Source: an uncultured Acidobacteriia bacterium (GTDB lineage Bacteria; Acidobacteriota; Terriglobia; Bryobacterales; Bryobacteraceae). From it: a DNA stretch of 34,282 nt. Numbering within the stretch: the first letter of the stretch is position 1; every line of letters begins with the position of its first letter. Under the pieces are notes generated by a model that saw only the letters and a list, made by a program, of their open reading frames with translations, was not told where the DNA came from and did no database searches. The position numbers were made by a program, and so were the translations under genes. Positions 16,051-25,610 of this stretch are shown here, in pieces. The stretch is from positions 1-34,282 of the forward strand of contig CAIXXM010000099.1 in the NCBI GenBank assembly GCA_903923395.1. The letters are read 5' to 3'.

Positions 16051-17697
16051 ATGGCCATGCGCACCAGCCTGAAATCTGCTCTGCTGGCGATTTGTATGAC
16101 CGCCGGGCTGCTGGCGCAAAATGCTTCGGTGGAAGGCACGGTCTTCGGGGCCAATCATCAGCCGCTCGCAGGTGCCGTGATCATTCTGTTGCCCCGCGAT
16201 GCAGTCCTCGACCCCGCGCATCACCAGACGACCTCCAACTCATCCGGCCGCTTTTCGTTCCCTTCCCTGCCGCCTGGCAGGTATTCCGTGATGGCGATGC
16301 ATGAGAGCTACGCGGACTATGACTCAACGATCAGCGGAGTGGAAGCCTCTTGGGCCGCGGCCGGACCCTGGAAAGCCCCGGAACCCTTGCTCCTCAGCGC
16401 CGGGAAGAATGTCACCGGCTTCGATATCGCGTTGGTACCACTCACGATCCTCTCCGGCAAAGTGCTGGATGAAGACGGCAACCCGGTGAACGGAGTACAA
16501 GTCCGCGCACTGACCGCACGGTTTGTGGAAAACGGGCGGCTCATTCCGGCACTCACGGGCGAGGAGGTGAAGTCCGGCGCGAATGGGGAGTACAAGATCG
16601 CGGTCACCCCGGGGCAGCGTTGCTTCGTGCTCGCTTCCCCTGAACCGCCCCTGACGCCAGCCTATTATCCTGATGCCCGGGATCTATCCTCTGCGATTGC
16701 CACCGATACCAGCAACCAGTACATCGCCGGGCTGAATATTCAGCTGAAAAAAGGCTCGTTCTTTCATGTGCGAGGGATGGTGAAAGGTACGCAACCCGCC
16801 GGACTGCGCGTGTTGTTCTGGCGTGAAACCGGGGAAGCCAAGCCGGAGCGTTACGGCACCCCGAAGAAGGTACTGCAGGATGGAACCTTTGAACTCAGCG
16901 GGCTCGCTCCAGGCATCTGGACTCTCGATCTCCGCCAGGAGGGGAAGCAGAACTCCTTCGGGCGGCGGACGATCCAGATCAAAGATGTGGACGTGGAGGA
17001 CGTGGCTCTGCTCTACACACCGCCGGTTGAAGTCAGCGGCATGGTCAAGGGCATGACCGGGACCAAAGGGATTCCCGCGACCCTGCAGGTACGCCTGCGA
17101 TCCCTGGGCCCCGGCCTGAGCACTGCCGGAGTTCGCGTGGCCGATGATGGTGCGTTTCTTTTGAAAAGCGTGGAGGCTGGCCTCTACCGGCTGGATTTGA
17201 TGCCACCCTCTGGACACTACGTGCAAGCTGCGCTGCTGGGAGGCACGGACGTTCTGAACAACGGTCTGGACCTCACCGGGGGCGCAAGGGTATCCGGTTT
17301 GGAAATTACGCTCAGCGCTGCGCCAGCGCAGGTGACGGGAGCAGTGACCACCACAGACGGCACTGCCGCGGCCGCAGCCGTGGTCACACTGATTCCCGAT
17401 GGCCCGCCGGGGAAGATTTACCGCCCGGAGTTGTATCTATCGGCGCTCAGCAGTCCAGGCGGTCAATTCGCTTTCCGCAATGTGGTGCCTGGAAGATACC
17501 GTGTGCAGGCCTGGGAAAGACTTCCGCTGCTGCCATCCCCGTTGAATGAACGCCTGGTCTTTCCGGACCCGGAGTTTCCTTTGCGGTTCGAAAATCAAAG
17601 CACGGTGGTTACGGTGGGTGAAGGAGAATCGAAGGCAGTCACGGTGACGATGATTTCACGGACCGCGGTATTGCAAGAAACGGGCCGGCGGCCTTGA
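16051..17697 (+). CDS. Secreted carboxypeptidase-regulatory-like (Cna/CarboxypepD_reg) repeat protein
   Basis: A 548-residue exported protein. The signal peptide is MRTSLKSALLAICMTAGLLAQ (from the second ATG at 16057; the first at 16051 adds two residues). The mature part is a string of beta-sandwich repeats of the CarboxypepD_reg / Cna-B kind, recognisable by paired motifs such as ASVEGTVFGANHQPLAGAVI, LSGKVLDEDGNPVNGVQV, VSGMVKGMTG and VTGAVTTTDGTAAAAAVVTL, each followed by a G-x-Y-R/K type strand (GRYSVMAM, GEYKIAV, GLYRLDL, GRYRVQAW). Such proteins are abundant in Acidobacteria and probably work as surface or periplasmic scaffolds. No catalytic motif is present. It is third in the row after the second sigma factor. 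Confidence 0.85.
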   Translation: MAMRTSLKSALLAICMTAGLLAQNASVEGTVFGANHQPLAGAVIILLPRDAVLDPAHHQTTSNSSGRFSFPSLPPGRYSVMAMHESYADYDSTISGVEASWAAAGPWKAPEPLLLSAGKNVTGFDIALVPLTILSGKVLDEDGNPVNGVQVRALTARFVENGRLIPALTGEEVKSGANGEYKIAVTPGQRCFVLASPEPPLTPAYYPDARDLSSAIATDTSNQYIAGLNIQLKKGSFFHVRGMVKGTQPAGLRVLFWRETGEAKPERYGTPKKVLQDGTFELSGLAPGIWTLDLRQEGKQNSFGRRTIQIKDVDVEDVALLYTPPVEVSGMVKGMTGTKGIPATLQVRLRSLGPGLSTAGVRVADDGAFLLKSVEAGLYRLDLMPPSGHYVQAALLGGTDVLNNGLDLTGGARVSGLEITLSAAPAQVTGAVTTTDGTAAAAAVVTLIPDGPPGKIYRPELYLSALSSPGGQFAFRNVVPGRYRVQAWERLPLLPSPLNERLVFPDPEFPLRFENQSTVVTVGEGESKAVTVTMISRTAVLQETGRRP

Positions 17698-17715
17698 GGC
17701 AAGGGGTTACTTGCC
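17698..17715. terminator. Hairpin between convergent genes
   Basis: GGCAAG (17698-17703) and CTTGCC (17710-17715) form a perfect 6-bp stem around GGGTTA. It spans the 9-nt gap between two convergent genes and includes the kinase stop. There is no T-tract, so action as a bidirectional terminator is only plausible. Confidence 0.4.
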
Positions 17716-20655
17716 GGCTTCCTGGCGCACTTCATTCCTATCGCGAACCAAATCTGCCACGGTGGTGCGCTTCTCTTCCTCCGGCAGTTTGCCTGCCTGG
17801 TCGAGTTTGTTGAGTATGGCGAGAGCGCGGTCATAGTCAATCAGCGCGGCGTTCCGCAAGGTTGCCGCATCTCCGCTGGAGACCTTGCGGGCCTGCGCCG
17901 CCTGCAATTTCCCGCGGACACCCAGCATCTCTGACAGCACCATTTGATAAGTCACAGTAGCAGGCCGCTTGGTGGTAACATCCACCGCCAGCGCCAGCCC
18001 CTTATTCACTGCTTCCATGGCCCTGGTGTGATCACCAAGCGCCTGATAGTTCTCACTGATATCGCGGTAGGGAAAGATCTGGAGTGCCACGGTGTAGAGA
18101 TTCGTCGGGTCCTTGCGCTCCAGTTCTTCAAAGGTCTGGATGGCGTTCCTGGCCAGGCGGATGGACTCCGTATAACGCTTCAGATGGAAGTTGGCGAGAG
18201 CCAGGCGGGACTGCGAATCGGCATAAAGCCTCGCGACTGTGGTGTTGGCTGGATCCCGTTTCGAGAGCGCGAGTTCTGTCTTCGCATAAACCTCAAACTC
18301 CGGCAGAGATTCCTCATCGCGGTGCAGAACGCCATAGATATCACCCAGATACCGGTGAGCGGAAGCCTGATCAGACACCGCGGTGACATTCAGCGGATCC
18401 GCTGCGGCAAGGCGGTCAAAAATCTTCAGCGCTTCCCTGTAAGGAACCAGGGCTTCCTCCGGACGCATAAGATTCGGACCACTCGGGTTCCCAAGAAAAT
18501 TTCCCAGCCGGAGATAAGTTCGCGCCACCTGCCGCATATGCCGGGAATTATTCGGTTCCCTTTCCTCAATCGCCTTCACCAGTGCTAACTGCTCCCGCAC
18601 CAACTCCACAGCCCGTTGCAGTTGCCCCATGGAAGCCTGCATATCGCTCTGGCCACCCAGCGTGGCGGATAAGCGGGCATCGGCATCGGGATAAGGCGGC
18701 TTTTGCTGCGAGAGCGCACGGAACTTATCCGCGGCCAGATGATAGTAACGGAGCGCGATATCCGGCTTCGTCAGTTGCTGCTGTGCCACCGCATAGTTGG
18801 CTTCCAGCATGGCAACGGCGAATAAGTTGTCATTCGACGGATGCTGCTGTTGCAAGCGCCGCGCCTCTTCCATCACTGGAGGCAGCATCTCCGCGCCGGC
18901 CGCAATGCTCTTGCCGGAAAGATTCGCCCGGGAAATACGCTCCACCAAGGCAAACTTGGTGCGCCAAACCGCCGCAGAAGGCTGACGCTTCAAGACATCT
19001 TCCACCAGCGCGAGACCCTTCTGATAACTCTTCATGGCTCCGGCCAGGTCACCAATATTGGGCAGCGCCGGTTCGCCCTGAATATCTCCGATCCGGAGAT
19101 ACGCTTCCGCCAGTTCATGCTGGAACGAGGGGTCTTGCAAACCCTCCTTCGAGAGACCGTCGAGATACTGCAGTCCCTTTTCCACCACCATCTTCCGAGC
19201 GGGCAGACTGCCGGGCAGATCTGCGATGGCACCGTGGAAATCGAATAAGAACGTTCCCGCGATTTGCCGCACCTGGCTGAAGCGCAGCTCTGCCTGCACG
19301 CGCTCCACCTCTGCGATCGATTTCTGCCGGAGCGCTTCCGCTGCCTCTGTTTCGGCTTTGGCGCGGGCTGCATCCGCACGCTGACTCTCGGATTCAGCCC
19401 GGACACGAAGTTGATCGGCCTTGGCCCGTTCGGCCCGGGCAATGGCACTTTGCTCTTCGGCCCGGTGCGCCTGCCAGGTTGTGGTGGCCAGACCGGCCGC
19501 AAGGGTCCCGACGAAGAGTGCCGCGCCGGCCACTTGATACCGGTTGCGCGAAACGAACTTCTGCAGCCGGTAGGCAAAATCATCCGGCACCGCGCCCACA
19601 GGAAGTCCAACAAGATAGCGCCGCAGATCCTCGCTCAGTAGCTCCGCGGTGCCGTAGCGCCTTTGTGGATCCGTTTGGAGGGACTTGCCGAGAATGTTAT
19701 CGAGATCACGGTCCAGGTTTGGAGCCACGGAACGCGCGCGGCGTACCGAGCTTTCCCGAATGGTGCGCGAAACACTTGCCGGATCGGTGGAATCGATGTC
19801 CCGGATCGGCTGGCCGGTGAGGAGTTCAAAGAGAATCGCGCCCAGAGCGAACGTATCCGTTGCCGTGGATACGGGTTCCCCGGAAGCCTGCTCCGGACTC
19901 GCGTAAGCCGGAGTGAACAAGAGCCCGCCGGCTTCCGCCACTGTTTGGTTCTGGTTGAGATTGCTCTCCATCAGCTTGGCCAGACCGAAATCCAGCAGCT
20001 TGGGAGTGCCATCGGCCTCAATCAGGATGTTGCCGGGCTTCAAATCCCGGTGGATCACCAGATTCTGGTGCGCAAACTGAACCGCCTCACAGATTTTGCG
20101 GAAAAGCTCAATCTTCTGCCGGAGCGAGAGCGCCTGTTCGCGGCAGAAGGTGGTGACTTTGCTGCCCTCCACATAGTCCATCACCAGATACGGACGGCCA
20201 TCCGGCGTGATACCGCCATCGAGCATGTGCGCGATGTAAGGATGATTCAGGCGCGCGAGGATTTGCCGTTCGTGCCGGAAACGCTCCAGGATGAACTCGG
20301 AATCCATCCCGCGCTTGACGATCTTGATGGCTACCTTCTGCTCGTAATGTTCTTCGCGCTGCGCAAGATAGACCGCGCCCATGCCCCCGCGTCCGATTTC
20401 TTTGAGCAAACGGTAAGGACCCAGAATCAGAAAGGGCAGTTCACGGTCATTGGTGTAATCCACCATCGCCTTGCCCACGGCATTCTGCACGATGATGTCA
20501 GCGCTTGCCGCGGATTCCAGCAGGGAACGGAGTTCATCAGCGATATCCGGCTCTGCAGCTGCCAGCTTCCGGAGAAAGGCGGCACGGCTCGACGGAGGAA
20601 GTTCCGCGGCTTCGTTGAACAATTCTTCGAGATGTTGCCACGCCGCCTTACTCAT
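17707..20655 (-). CDS. Membrane Ser/Thr protein kinase with coiled coil and TPR domain
   Basis: Hanks-type kinase of 982 residues. An N-terminal helical segment (1-60, WQHLEELFNEAAELPPSSRAAFL) typical of acidobacterial and planctomycete kinases precedes the catalytic domain. Visible are the glycine loop GRGGMGAVY (88-96), K111 in VAIKIV, HRDLKPGN with D204, DFG at 222-224, and a normal ASPEQ. A transmembrane helix (about 373-393) is followed by an alanine/glutamate coiled coil (about 395-465) and then ~500 residues of TPR-like helices, for example LAEAYLRIGDIQG and VARTYLRLGNFLG. GGAGG lies 8 nt before the ATG. It stands alone, converging on the second sigma cluster and diverging from an M24 peptidase after only 30 bp. 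It is a possible partner of the sigma factor at 14909 by proximity, but it is not co-transcribed with it. Confidence 0.93.
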   Translation of the reverse strand: MSKAAWQHLEELFNEAAELPPSSRAAFLRKLAAAEPDIADELRSLLESAASADIIVQNAVGKAMVDYTNDRELPFLILGPYRLLKEIGRGGMGAVYLAQREEHYEQKVAIKIVKRGMDSEFILERFRHERQILARLNHPYIAHMLDGGITPDGRPYLVMDYVEGSKVTTFCREQALSLRQKIELFRKICEAVQFAHQNLVIHRDLKPGNILIEADGTPKLLDFGLAKLMESNLNQNQTVAEAGGLLFTPAYASPEQASGEPVSTATDTFALGAILFELLTGQPIRDIDSTDPASVSRTIRESSVRRARSVAPNLDRDLDNILGKSLQTDPQRRYGTAELLSEDLRRYLVGLPVGAVPDDFAYRLQKFVSRNRYQVAGAALFVGTLAAGLATTTWQAHRAEEQSAIARAERAKADQLRVRAESESQRADAARAKAETEAAEALRQKSIAEVERVQAELRFSQVRQIAGTFLFDFHGAIADLPGSLPARKMVVEKGLQYLDGLSKEGLQDPSFQHELAEAYLRIGDIQGEPALPNIGDLAGAMKSYQKGLALVEDVLKRQPSAAVWRTKFALVERISRANLSGKSIAAGAEMLPPVMEEARRLQQQHPSNDNLFAVAMLEANYAVAQQQLTKPDIALRYYHLAADKFRALSQQKPPYPDADARLSATLGGQSDMQASMGQLQRAVELVREQLALVKAIEEREPNNSRHMRQVARTYLRLGNFLGNPSGPNLMRPEEALVPYREALKIFDRLAAADPLNVTAVSDQASAHRYLGDIYGVLHRDEESLPEFEVYAKTELALSKRDPANTTVARLYADSQSRLALANFHLKRYTESIRLARNAIQTFEELERKDPTNLYTVALQIFPYRDISENYQALGDHTRAMEAVNKGLALAVDVTTKRPATVTYQMVLSEMLGVRGKLQAAQARKVSSGDAATLRNAALIDYDRALAILNKLDQAGKLPEEEKRTTVADLVRDRNEVRQEAGK

Positions 20656-20685
20656 AACTCATGCCTCCAGTTATTGTAGTGCTGT

Positions 20686-22026
20686 ATGCGGAAGATTTGT
20701 CTCACTCTTGCAGCCTTTCTGGCAGCACCAGCCTTCGCCGTGGAAACACCCAGTCCGGTGCCGCCGCTTCGCCAGCAGGCAGACATACAGCAGCAGTGGC
20801 TGAAATTGCGGCTGGAACGGAACCTGCCGATGCTCATGCGCAAGCATGGCGTATCCATGTGGCTGGTGGTTTGCCGCGAGTATGCAGAGGACCCTGCGTT
20901 TTACTCCCTGGTCTCTCCCACCATGTTTGCGGCCCGCCGCCGGACGATGTATGTCTTCTATGACCAGGGCGCGGAAAAAGGAGTGGAGCGTCTCGCGCTG
21001 GGCGGCGGCTCGAACGGCGGACTCTACACCGTTTACCGCGACCCCGCCGTCGAGAACCGCGAAATCTACGGCGAAGGCCAGTGGGCACTGCTGAAGAAAC
21101 TGATAGAGGAACGCAAACCGGCTACAATCGCACTCGATATCTCGGCAACGCATGCCTTCTCAGACGGACTCACCACGGGGGAATACCAGAAACTTTCGAG
21201 TGTCCTCGGTCCAGAGTGGATGAGCCGGGTCGTCCACGCGGAAAACCTGGCCTTGGAGTATCAGGAGATGCGTGTGCCGGAGATGATGCCGGTGTATCAG
21301 GACATGATGAAGGCCGTGCATTCCCTGATTGAGCGGGCCTTTTCGCGCGAAGTCATCCAACCGGGCAAGACAACGAATCTTGACGTCGTCTGGTGGCTGC
21401 GGCAGAAGGTGAACGACATGGGCCTCGGCACCTGGTTCCACCCCAGCGTGCGGGTGCAGACAAAGTCGAATACGGGCGTGCAGATGCTGAGCGAGGATGA
21501 CCCCGTGGTGATCCAGCGCGGTGACGTTCTTCATGTGGATTTCGGGATCACTGCCATGCGCCTGAACACAGATACCCAACATATGGGCTATGTGCTGCGC
21601 GAGGGCGAAACCGATGTCCCGGCTGGCCTGAAGCATGCACTCGCGGCAACGAACCGTCTGCAGGAAATTGTGATGGCGGAACTCCGCACGGGGCGCAGCG
21701 GAAATCAGATCCTGCAGGCATCGCTCGAGAAGATGCGGAGCGAAAAGATCGACGGAACCATTTACAGCCATCCGATAGGAGATCATGGACACGCCGCAGG
21801 ACCACTGATCGGTCTGTGGGACCGCCAGGAAGGCGTGCCGGGCCGCGGTGACGTCACCGTCATCCCGGATTCCTGGTTTTCCATCGAACTGCAGGCAACC
21901 ACGCCTGTGCCGGAGTGGGATAACAAACCGGTTTTCGTGGGTCTGGAAGAAGATGCGGCAGTCGATTCGCAAGGCCGCGTGAACTGGGTTTATAAACCGC
22001 AGAAGGCTTTCCACATTGTCCGCTGA
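20686..22026 (+). CDS. Secreted M24 family metallopeptidase (Xaa-Pro aminopeptidase-like)
   Basis: Exported pita-bread-fold metallopeptidase, 446 residues. A signal peptide (MRKICLTLAAFLAAPAFA) is followed by the N-terminal creatinase-like domain (about 25-195) and the catalytic domain. The binuclear metal ligands are in the right order: D285 in LHVDFGI, D296 in LNTDTQHM, a His in HPIGDHGHAAGP (H367 or H369), E401 in SIELQATTP and a Glu in GLEEDAAV (E421/E422). Such enzymes remove N-terminal residues before proline; periplasmic forms probably act on imported peptides. No Shine-Dalgarno is visible before the ATG, which is only 30 bp from the divergent kinase start, so its promoter may lie in the kinase gene or the transcript may be nearly leaderless. 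It overlaps the next gene by 11 nt. Confidence 0.9.
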   Translation: MRKICLTLAAFLAAPAFAVETPSPVPPLRQQADIQQQWLKLRLERNLPMLMRKHGVSMWLVVCREYAEDPAFYSLVSPTMFAARRRTMYVFYDQGAEKGVERLALGGGSNGGLYTVYRDPAVENREIYGEGQWALLKKLIEERKPATIALDISATHAFSDGLTTGEYQKLSSVLGPEWMSRVVHAENLALEYQEMRVPEMMPVYQDMMKAVHSLIERAFSREVIQPGKTTNLDVVWWLRQKVNDMGLGTWFHPSVRVQTKSNTGVQMLSEDDPVVIQRGDVLHVDFGITAMRLNTDTQHMGYVLREGETDVPAGLKHALAATNRLQEIVMAELRTGRSGNQILQASLEKMRSEKIDGTIYSHPIGDHGHAAGPLIGLWDRQEGVPGRGDVTVIPDSWFSIELQATTPVPEWDNKPVFVGLEEDAAVDSQGRVNWVYKPQKAFHIVR

Positions 22027-23056
22027 GCGGGGCCGCATTGCAGTTTTGCAGGCGCTGCGGGCAATCGCGGCGCTGCTGGTGGCACAGACGCATGTGGTCG
22101 CGGTGGCTGGTGTTCACAACGCGAAAGCATTTCAACTTTCGGGCGGGTCTTTCGCGTACCTCGGTGCGTGTGGCGTGGATATCTTCTTCGTGATCAGCGG
22201 CTTCATTGTGCCGCTCACGGCGTGCAGATCCACTGGCACCCGCTGGGATTTCTTACGGAAGCGCGCCCTCCGGATTTATCCGCTCTGGCTGTATCTGCTG
22301 GGTATTCTCGCTTTGACAAAGTTAGCGGGCGGCTTGGATGGCGGTACTGCCTTTGACCTGGTCTGGTCCGCGTTGTTGCTGCCCAAGCTGAACCCGAACT
22401 GGCAACCGCTCATCTTCATGGGCTGGAGCCTCATGTTTGAGGTATTCTTCTATGCTTTGATTGCAGTGCTCTGGAGACCCCGATTGGAGGTCATCTGTGG
22501 CGTAACCGCTGCTCTCGGACTCGCGGGACTCACGGGATTGCACTTCCCGCTCTCTCATCTGGTCATCAGTCCGATGTTGCTGGAATTTGCCCTGGGAACT
22601 GCAATGGCGATGCTCTGGCAGAGCGGGAAGAACATACCGTTTTCTCTGGCGGCGCTCGTCCTCACAGCCGGGGTTTGTGGTTTCCTTTACACGGGCTGGA
22701 CGGGCTGCGAAGATATCGCGGAAGCGGGGAATATAGTAACTGGAGCGCTGGCAGCAAAGCGTTGCCTGTTTTGGGGCGTGCCCGCAGCCATGATAGTGAC
22801 CGGAGCGCTCTGGCTAAAGCCCGCTGCGACCTGGCGGCTTACTGCATTGGGGGATGCTTCTTACTCGATGTATATTACTTCCTATTACGGCCAACTCGGC
22901 CTCAACCAACTCTGGCCCGCACTGGCATGGCTGCCAGGAGATCTTGCAATCCTTGCAGGAACACTGCTGCTTGCGGGAATTGGATATTTGGTTTACAGGG
23001 TTGTGGAAGCACCGCTGCTGCGCGCGATCTCCCTTCACTTTCAAAACAGCAAATAA
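22016..23056 (+). CDS. Acyltransferase 3 family membrane protein
   Basis: Polytopic inner-membrane O-acyltransferase (OafA/YrhL/ExoZ type), 346 residues, with about ten hydrophobic segments. The N-terminal LQALRAIAALLVAQTHV places an Arg and a His in the spacing typical of the catalytic region, and GACGVDIFFVISGFIV is the second family hallmark; RKRALRIYPLWLYLL follows as expected. It starts at TTG 22016, with AGAAGG about 10 nt upstream inside the peptidase gene, and overlaps that gene by 11 nt. The acceptor is probably a surface glycan, exopolysaccharide or lipid, but this cannot be read from the sequence. Coupling to a secreted peptidase may be merely organisational. A strong terminator starts at its stop codon. 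Confidence 0.88.
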   Translation: MSAERGRIAVLQALRAIAALLVAQTHVVAVAGVHNAKAFQLSGGSFAYLGACGVDIFFVISGFIVPLTACRSTGTRWDFLRKRALRIYPLWLYLLGILALTKLAGGLDGGTAFDLVWSALLLPKLNPNWQPLIFMGWSLMFEVFFYALIAVLWRPRLEVICGVTAALGLAGLTGLHFPLSHLVISPMLLEFALGTAMAMLWQSGKNIPFSLAALVLTAGVCGFLYTGWTGCEDIAEAGNIVTGALAAKRCLFWGVPAAMIVTGALWLKPAATWRLTALGDASYSMYITSYYGQLGLNQLWPALAWLPGDLAILAGTLLLAGIGYLVYRVVEAPLLRAISLHFQNSK

Positions 23057-23087
23057 AAAGGCCCGGAGCCGAAGCGCCGGGCCTTTT
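23055..23087. terminator. Bidirectional rho-independent terminator
   Basis: AAAAGGCCCGG (23056-23066) is matched by CCGGGCCTTTT (23077-23087), an 11-bp perfect stem; inside, GC-CGAA-GC can pair further. A-rich on one side and T-rich on the other, it serves both the acyltransferase gene, whose stop it overlaps, and the convergent TonB receptor gene. Confidence 0.93.
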
Positions 23088-23109
23088 CATTACTTCACAG
23101 TTTGGATCA

Positions 23110-25563
23110 CTACCACTTCGGAGCGTAGCCGAAGGTCATCGTGACAGACATGCTGCGGGCAGCAACAAGCGTCAGGATGTCGGCGGGGCCGGTGGCAGTG
23201 GTCTTGCTGGCCAGAGCAACACCGGTAATGCTGTGCTGGTCAAACAGGTTGTTGATGCCAAACTTCAACTTGGTGCCGCGCAGCGCGGTGTCACCCTTGA
23301 AGGTGTAGTTGAAGAACAGGTTGGTGATGATAAAGGGGTTGATGGTCACGGCCTGGTTGATGGTGCCGTTATCGTTGTACATCGTTCCCACGCGCTTATT
23401 GGTGAAGCCGATATCGAAGTTCTTCTTCTGGTAAGTGAGGCCAATCGCTTCCGTATTCTTCGGCGTATTGGCGACCCACTGTCCGCCGTTGGCATACTGC
23501 GGACCACCCTGGTACTTGGCAGCGCCGGCAGTCGCATTGACATAGAGGCTGAGGCCGTGTCCAATGATCACGTTGCCTTCGGCCTCCACACCCTTGGTGT
23601 TGGAAGGACCAGTCTGGTAGAAGAAGGATTCACCGGCCGTATCGAGGTAAGAGGTATAAGGATTCTGGAAGTGGCTGTAATAGGCATCCACGTCAAGAGT
23701 CCAGCGGTTCCGCTTGTACACAGAGCCAACCTGGTAAGTCTTCACTGCAGTCGGCTTGGGCAGCACGGCCACCTGCGCACCCTTGGAGTCAAACACGCTG
23801 CTGGGCGGAATGTTCGTGCCGGTGCCGAACTGGGCGTAGAGTGTCCAGTTGCTCTTCACGCGGTAGCGGGCATCGAGAGAAGGCATCCAGGCGCGGTAGT
23901 TCGCTTCATGGAAGACGCTGGGCGCGCCGTTCAGGCTGCCAACTGTTTTGCCATTGTCGGCATACTGGGTCAGGTTCATGCCATACTGCGCCACCTTGAT
24001 GCCGGCGGTAACGCTCAGCTTGCGGGTCACCTTGTATTCGTATTCGATATAAGGCTGGGCCGAAGTGGTGATGAAGTGCTCGTGGAAGTTAGACAGAGAA
24101 GCGTCCACATAGTAGGGGATAGTGGACGGAATCTGGTAACGGTCCGTGTAGGCCCATTCAAACCAGAGGCCAGTGCGGAACACGCCGTGGCGGTTTTCCC
24201 AGCTCAACTGCGTGATGTCACCAACCTTGCGGTAGCCGTTCAACTTATCCACGGCGCTGTTGGTGGGCAGAGTGGTGTAGGGGGTGAAGAAACCCTGTGC
24301 ATTGAGCGAAGGGTTGTTGTAGTTCTGCTTGTTCCAGTAACGGTAAGTGTAAACCTTGTTTTCGAGCTTCCAGCCTTTGCCGAGATCGTTGTTGTAACCG
24401 ATGTAAGAGAAGTCTGTCTGCACGTGGTAGAAGTTATACGGGAAGAAGTTGGGGTCCGCCGGGCTGTTGCTCAGCAGGTAGTTATCGCCATAGGCGGCAA
24501 TCTGTGCGCGGGAGGGTCCCTTGAGGTTCGGCGTGTTGGCCCAGAGATCCACAATGCCGCTGAAGACGGTGATGTAAGAACGGTTGGTGACGCGGTACTG
24601 ATACTTCAAGAAACCAGCGATGCGCTTCTGATTGTTATTGGTCTGGTAACCATCCGAAAGCATCTGGTGGATATTCACCGTCAAGCTGGAGCGCTTGCCG
24701 GGTCCGAACAAGCCGGAATCAATATCGAGTGCCAGCATCCGGGTGTTGAAGGAACCGTAGGACATCGTGGCGCGGATATCGGGGCTGTAGGAGACGCTGC
24801 GCGAAAGCAGATTCACAGTACCGCCGAAGTTCGTGGGGCCAACGCCGGCCGCGGAACCGGGGCTGCGGTCAAAGTCCACACCGGAAATGAACTGGCTGGG
24901 GAAGAATGCCCAGGAGTGGTGGGTGGGATCATTGGTGTCGTTGAACGGAACACCATCGGCCTGCATGGTGTACTGGCCATCTTTAAAGCCGCGGAAGAAG
25001 GTCTTGCTGTCACCGAGGCCAACACCATTGGGGTTGACGCTGAAGGTGCCGGGTGCATTGTTCAGCAACTCCGTGTAATCAGCAATGGGGGAAGCAAAGT
25101 TCTGAATGTATTCCGGACTGATTTCCGAACGGGCGGAACGCGCATCCAAACTGTTTTGCGAAATGGCGGTTTCGGCGGCGACGGAAACGGCACCTTCCAC
25201 TGTAATGCTCTGCGCCAGTTCGCTGACGTTCAGAGCGATTGTTACAGGATCGTTACTGCCCGCGCCAACTTTAACCCCAGTCTTGCGGCCTGCGGAGAAA
25301 CTGGGTGCTGAGGCAACGATGGTGTAAGTACCCTGCGCAAGTCCTGTTGCCGTGAATTTACCCTGTGCATCGGCTGCAACCTGTTTGTCGGCACCGCCCG
25401 CTTCATTCTTGATCGTGACGGCCGCGTTAGAGATGCCCTTCCCGGTAACGTCGTTCACGACGCCAGAAAGAGTAGACGTTTGTGCGTGAAGCGCGGACGC
25501 GCCCAGCACTGCTGCCAAGCCAGCGACCACCGCCAGCCGGAACAATTGTAACTGAATATTCAC
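23110..25563 (-). CDS. TonB-dependent receptor with N-terminal carboxypeptidase-regulatory domain
   Basis: Outer-membrane active transporter, 817 residues, starting with GTG; GGGGAG sits 8 nt upstream. After the signal peptide (ending ASALHAQ, about residue 28) comes a CarboxypepD_reg-like domain (about 29-110, LSGVVNDVTGKGISNAAVTI) as in SusC-like and acidobacterial Oar-like receptors. The plug domain follows (YTELLNNAPGTFSVN, FFRGFKDGQYTMQADGVPF, PTNFGGTVNLLSR). The remainder is a beta-barrel ending in an aromatic residue (TFGYAPKW), as needed for BAM assembly. Plug phrases such as VFFRGF/DGVPFNDTND resemble ferric-siderophore or carbohydrate receptors; the substrate is unknown. The gene lies 166 bp behind the PepSY gene on the same strand and has its own apparent regulatory region. 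Confidence 0.93.
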   Translation of the reverse strand: MNIQLQLFRLAVVAGLAAVLGASALHAQTSTLSGVVNDVTGKGISNAAVTIKNEAGGADKQVAADAQGKFTATGLAQGTYTIVASAPSFSAGRKTGVKVGAGSNDPVTIALNVSELAQSITVEGAVSVAAETAISQNSLDARSARSEISPEYIQNFASPIADYTELLNNAPGTFSVNPNGVGLGDSKTFFRGFKDGQYTMQADGVPFNDTNDPTHHSWAFFPSQFISGVDFDRSPGSAAGVGPTNFGGTVNLLSRSVSYSPDIRATMSYGSFNTRMLALDIDSGLFGPGKRSSLTVNIHQMLSDGYQTNNNQKRIAGFLKYQYRVTNRSYITVFSGIVDLWANTPNLKGPSRAQIAAYGDNYLLSNSPADPNFFPYNFYHVQTDFSYIGYNNDLGKGWKLENKVYTYRYWNKQNYNNPSLNAQGFFTPYTTLPTNSAVDKLNGYRKVGDITQLSWENRHGVFRTGLWFEWAYTDRYQIPSTIPYYVDASLSNFHEHFITTSAQPYIEYEYKVTRKLSVTAGIKVAQYGMNLTQYADNGKTVGSLNGAPSVFHEANYRAWMPSLDARYRVKSNWTLYAQFGTGTNIPPSSVFDSKGAQVAVLPKPTAVKTYQVGSVYKRNRWTLDVDAYYSHFQNPYTSYLDTAGESFFYQTGPSNTKGVEAEGNVIIGHGLSLYVNATAGAAKYQGGPQYANGGQWVANTPKNTEAIGLTYQKKNFDIGFTNKRVGTMYNDNGTINQAVTINPFIITNLFFNYTFKGDTALRGTKLKFGINNLFDQHSITGVALASKTTATGPADILTLVAARSMSVTMTFGYAPKW

Positions 25564-25610
25564 TTCGTATGCTCCCCTGATATTTGGTTCGAACTTCAGG
25601 ATAGCCAGCC

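Noticed and set aside
19663-20679. Plus-strand open frame of 338 codons opposite the second kinase
   Set aside because: Antisense to the catalytic domain; no ribosome site and no recognisable product.
22675-25311. Plus-strand open frame of 878 codons opposite the TonB receptor
   Set aside because: Valine-rich low-information translation antisense to a clear receptor; it begins inside the acyltransferase gene and runs through a strong terminator.
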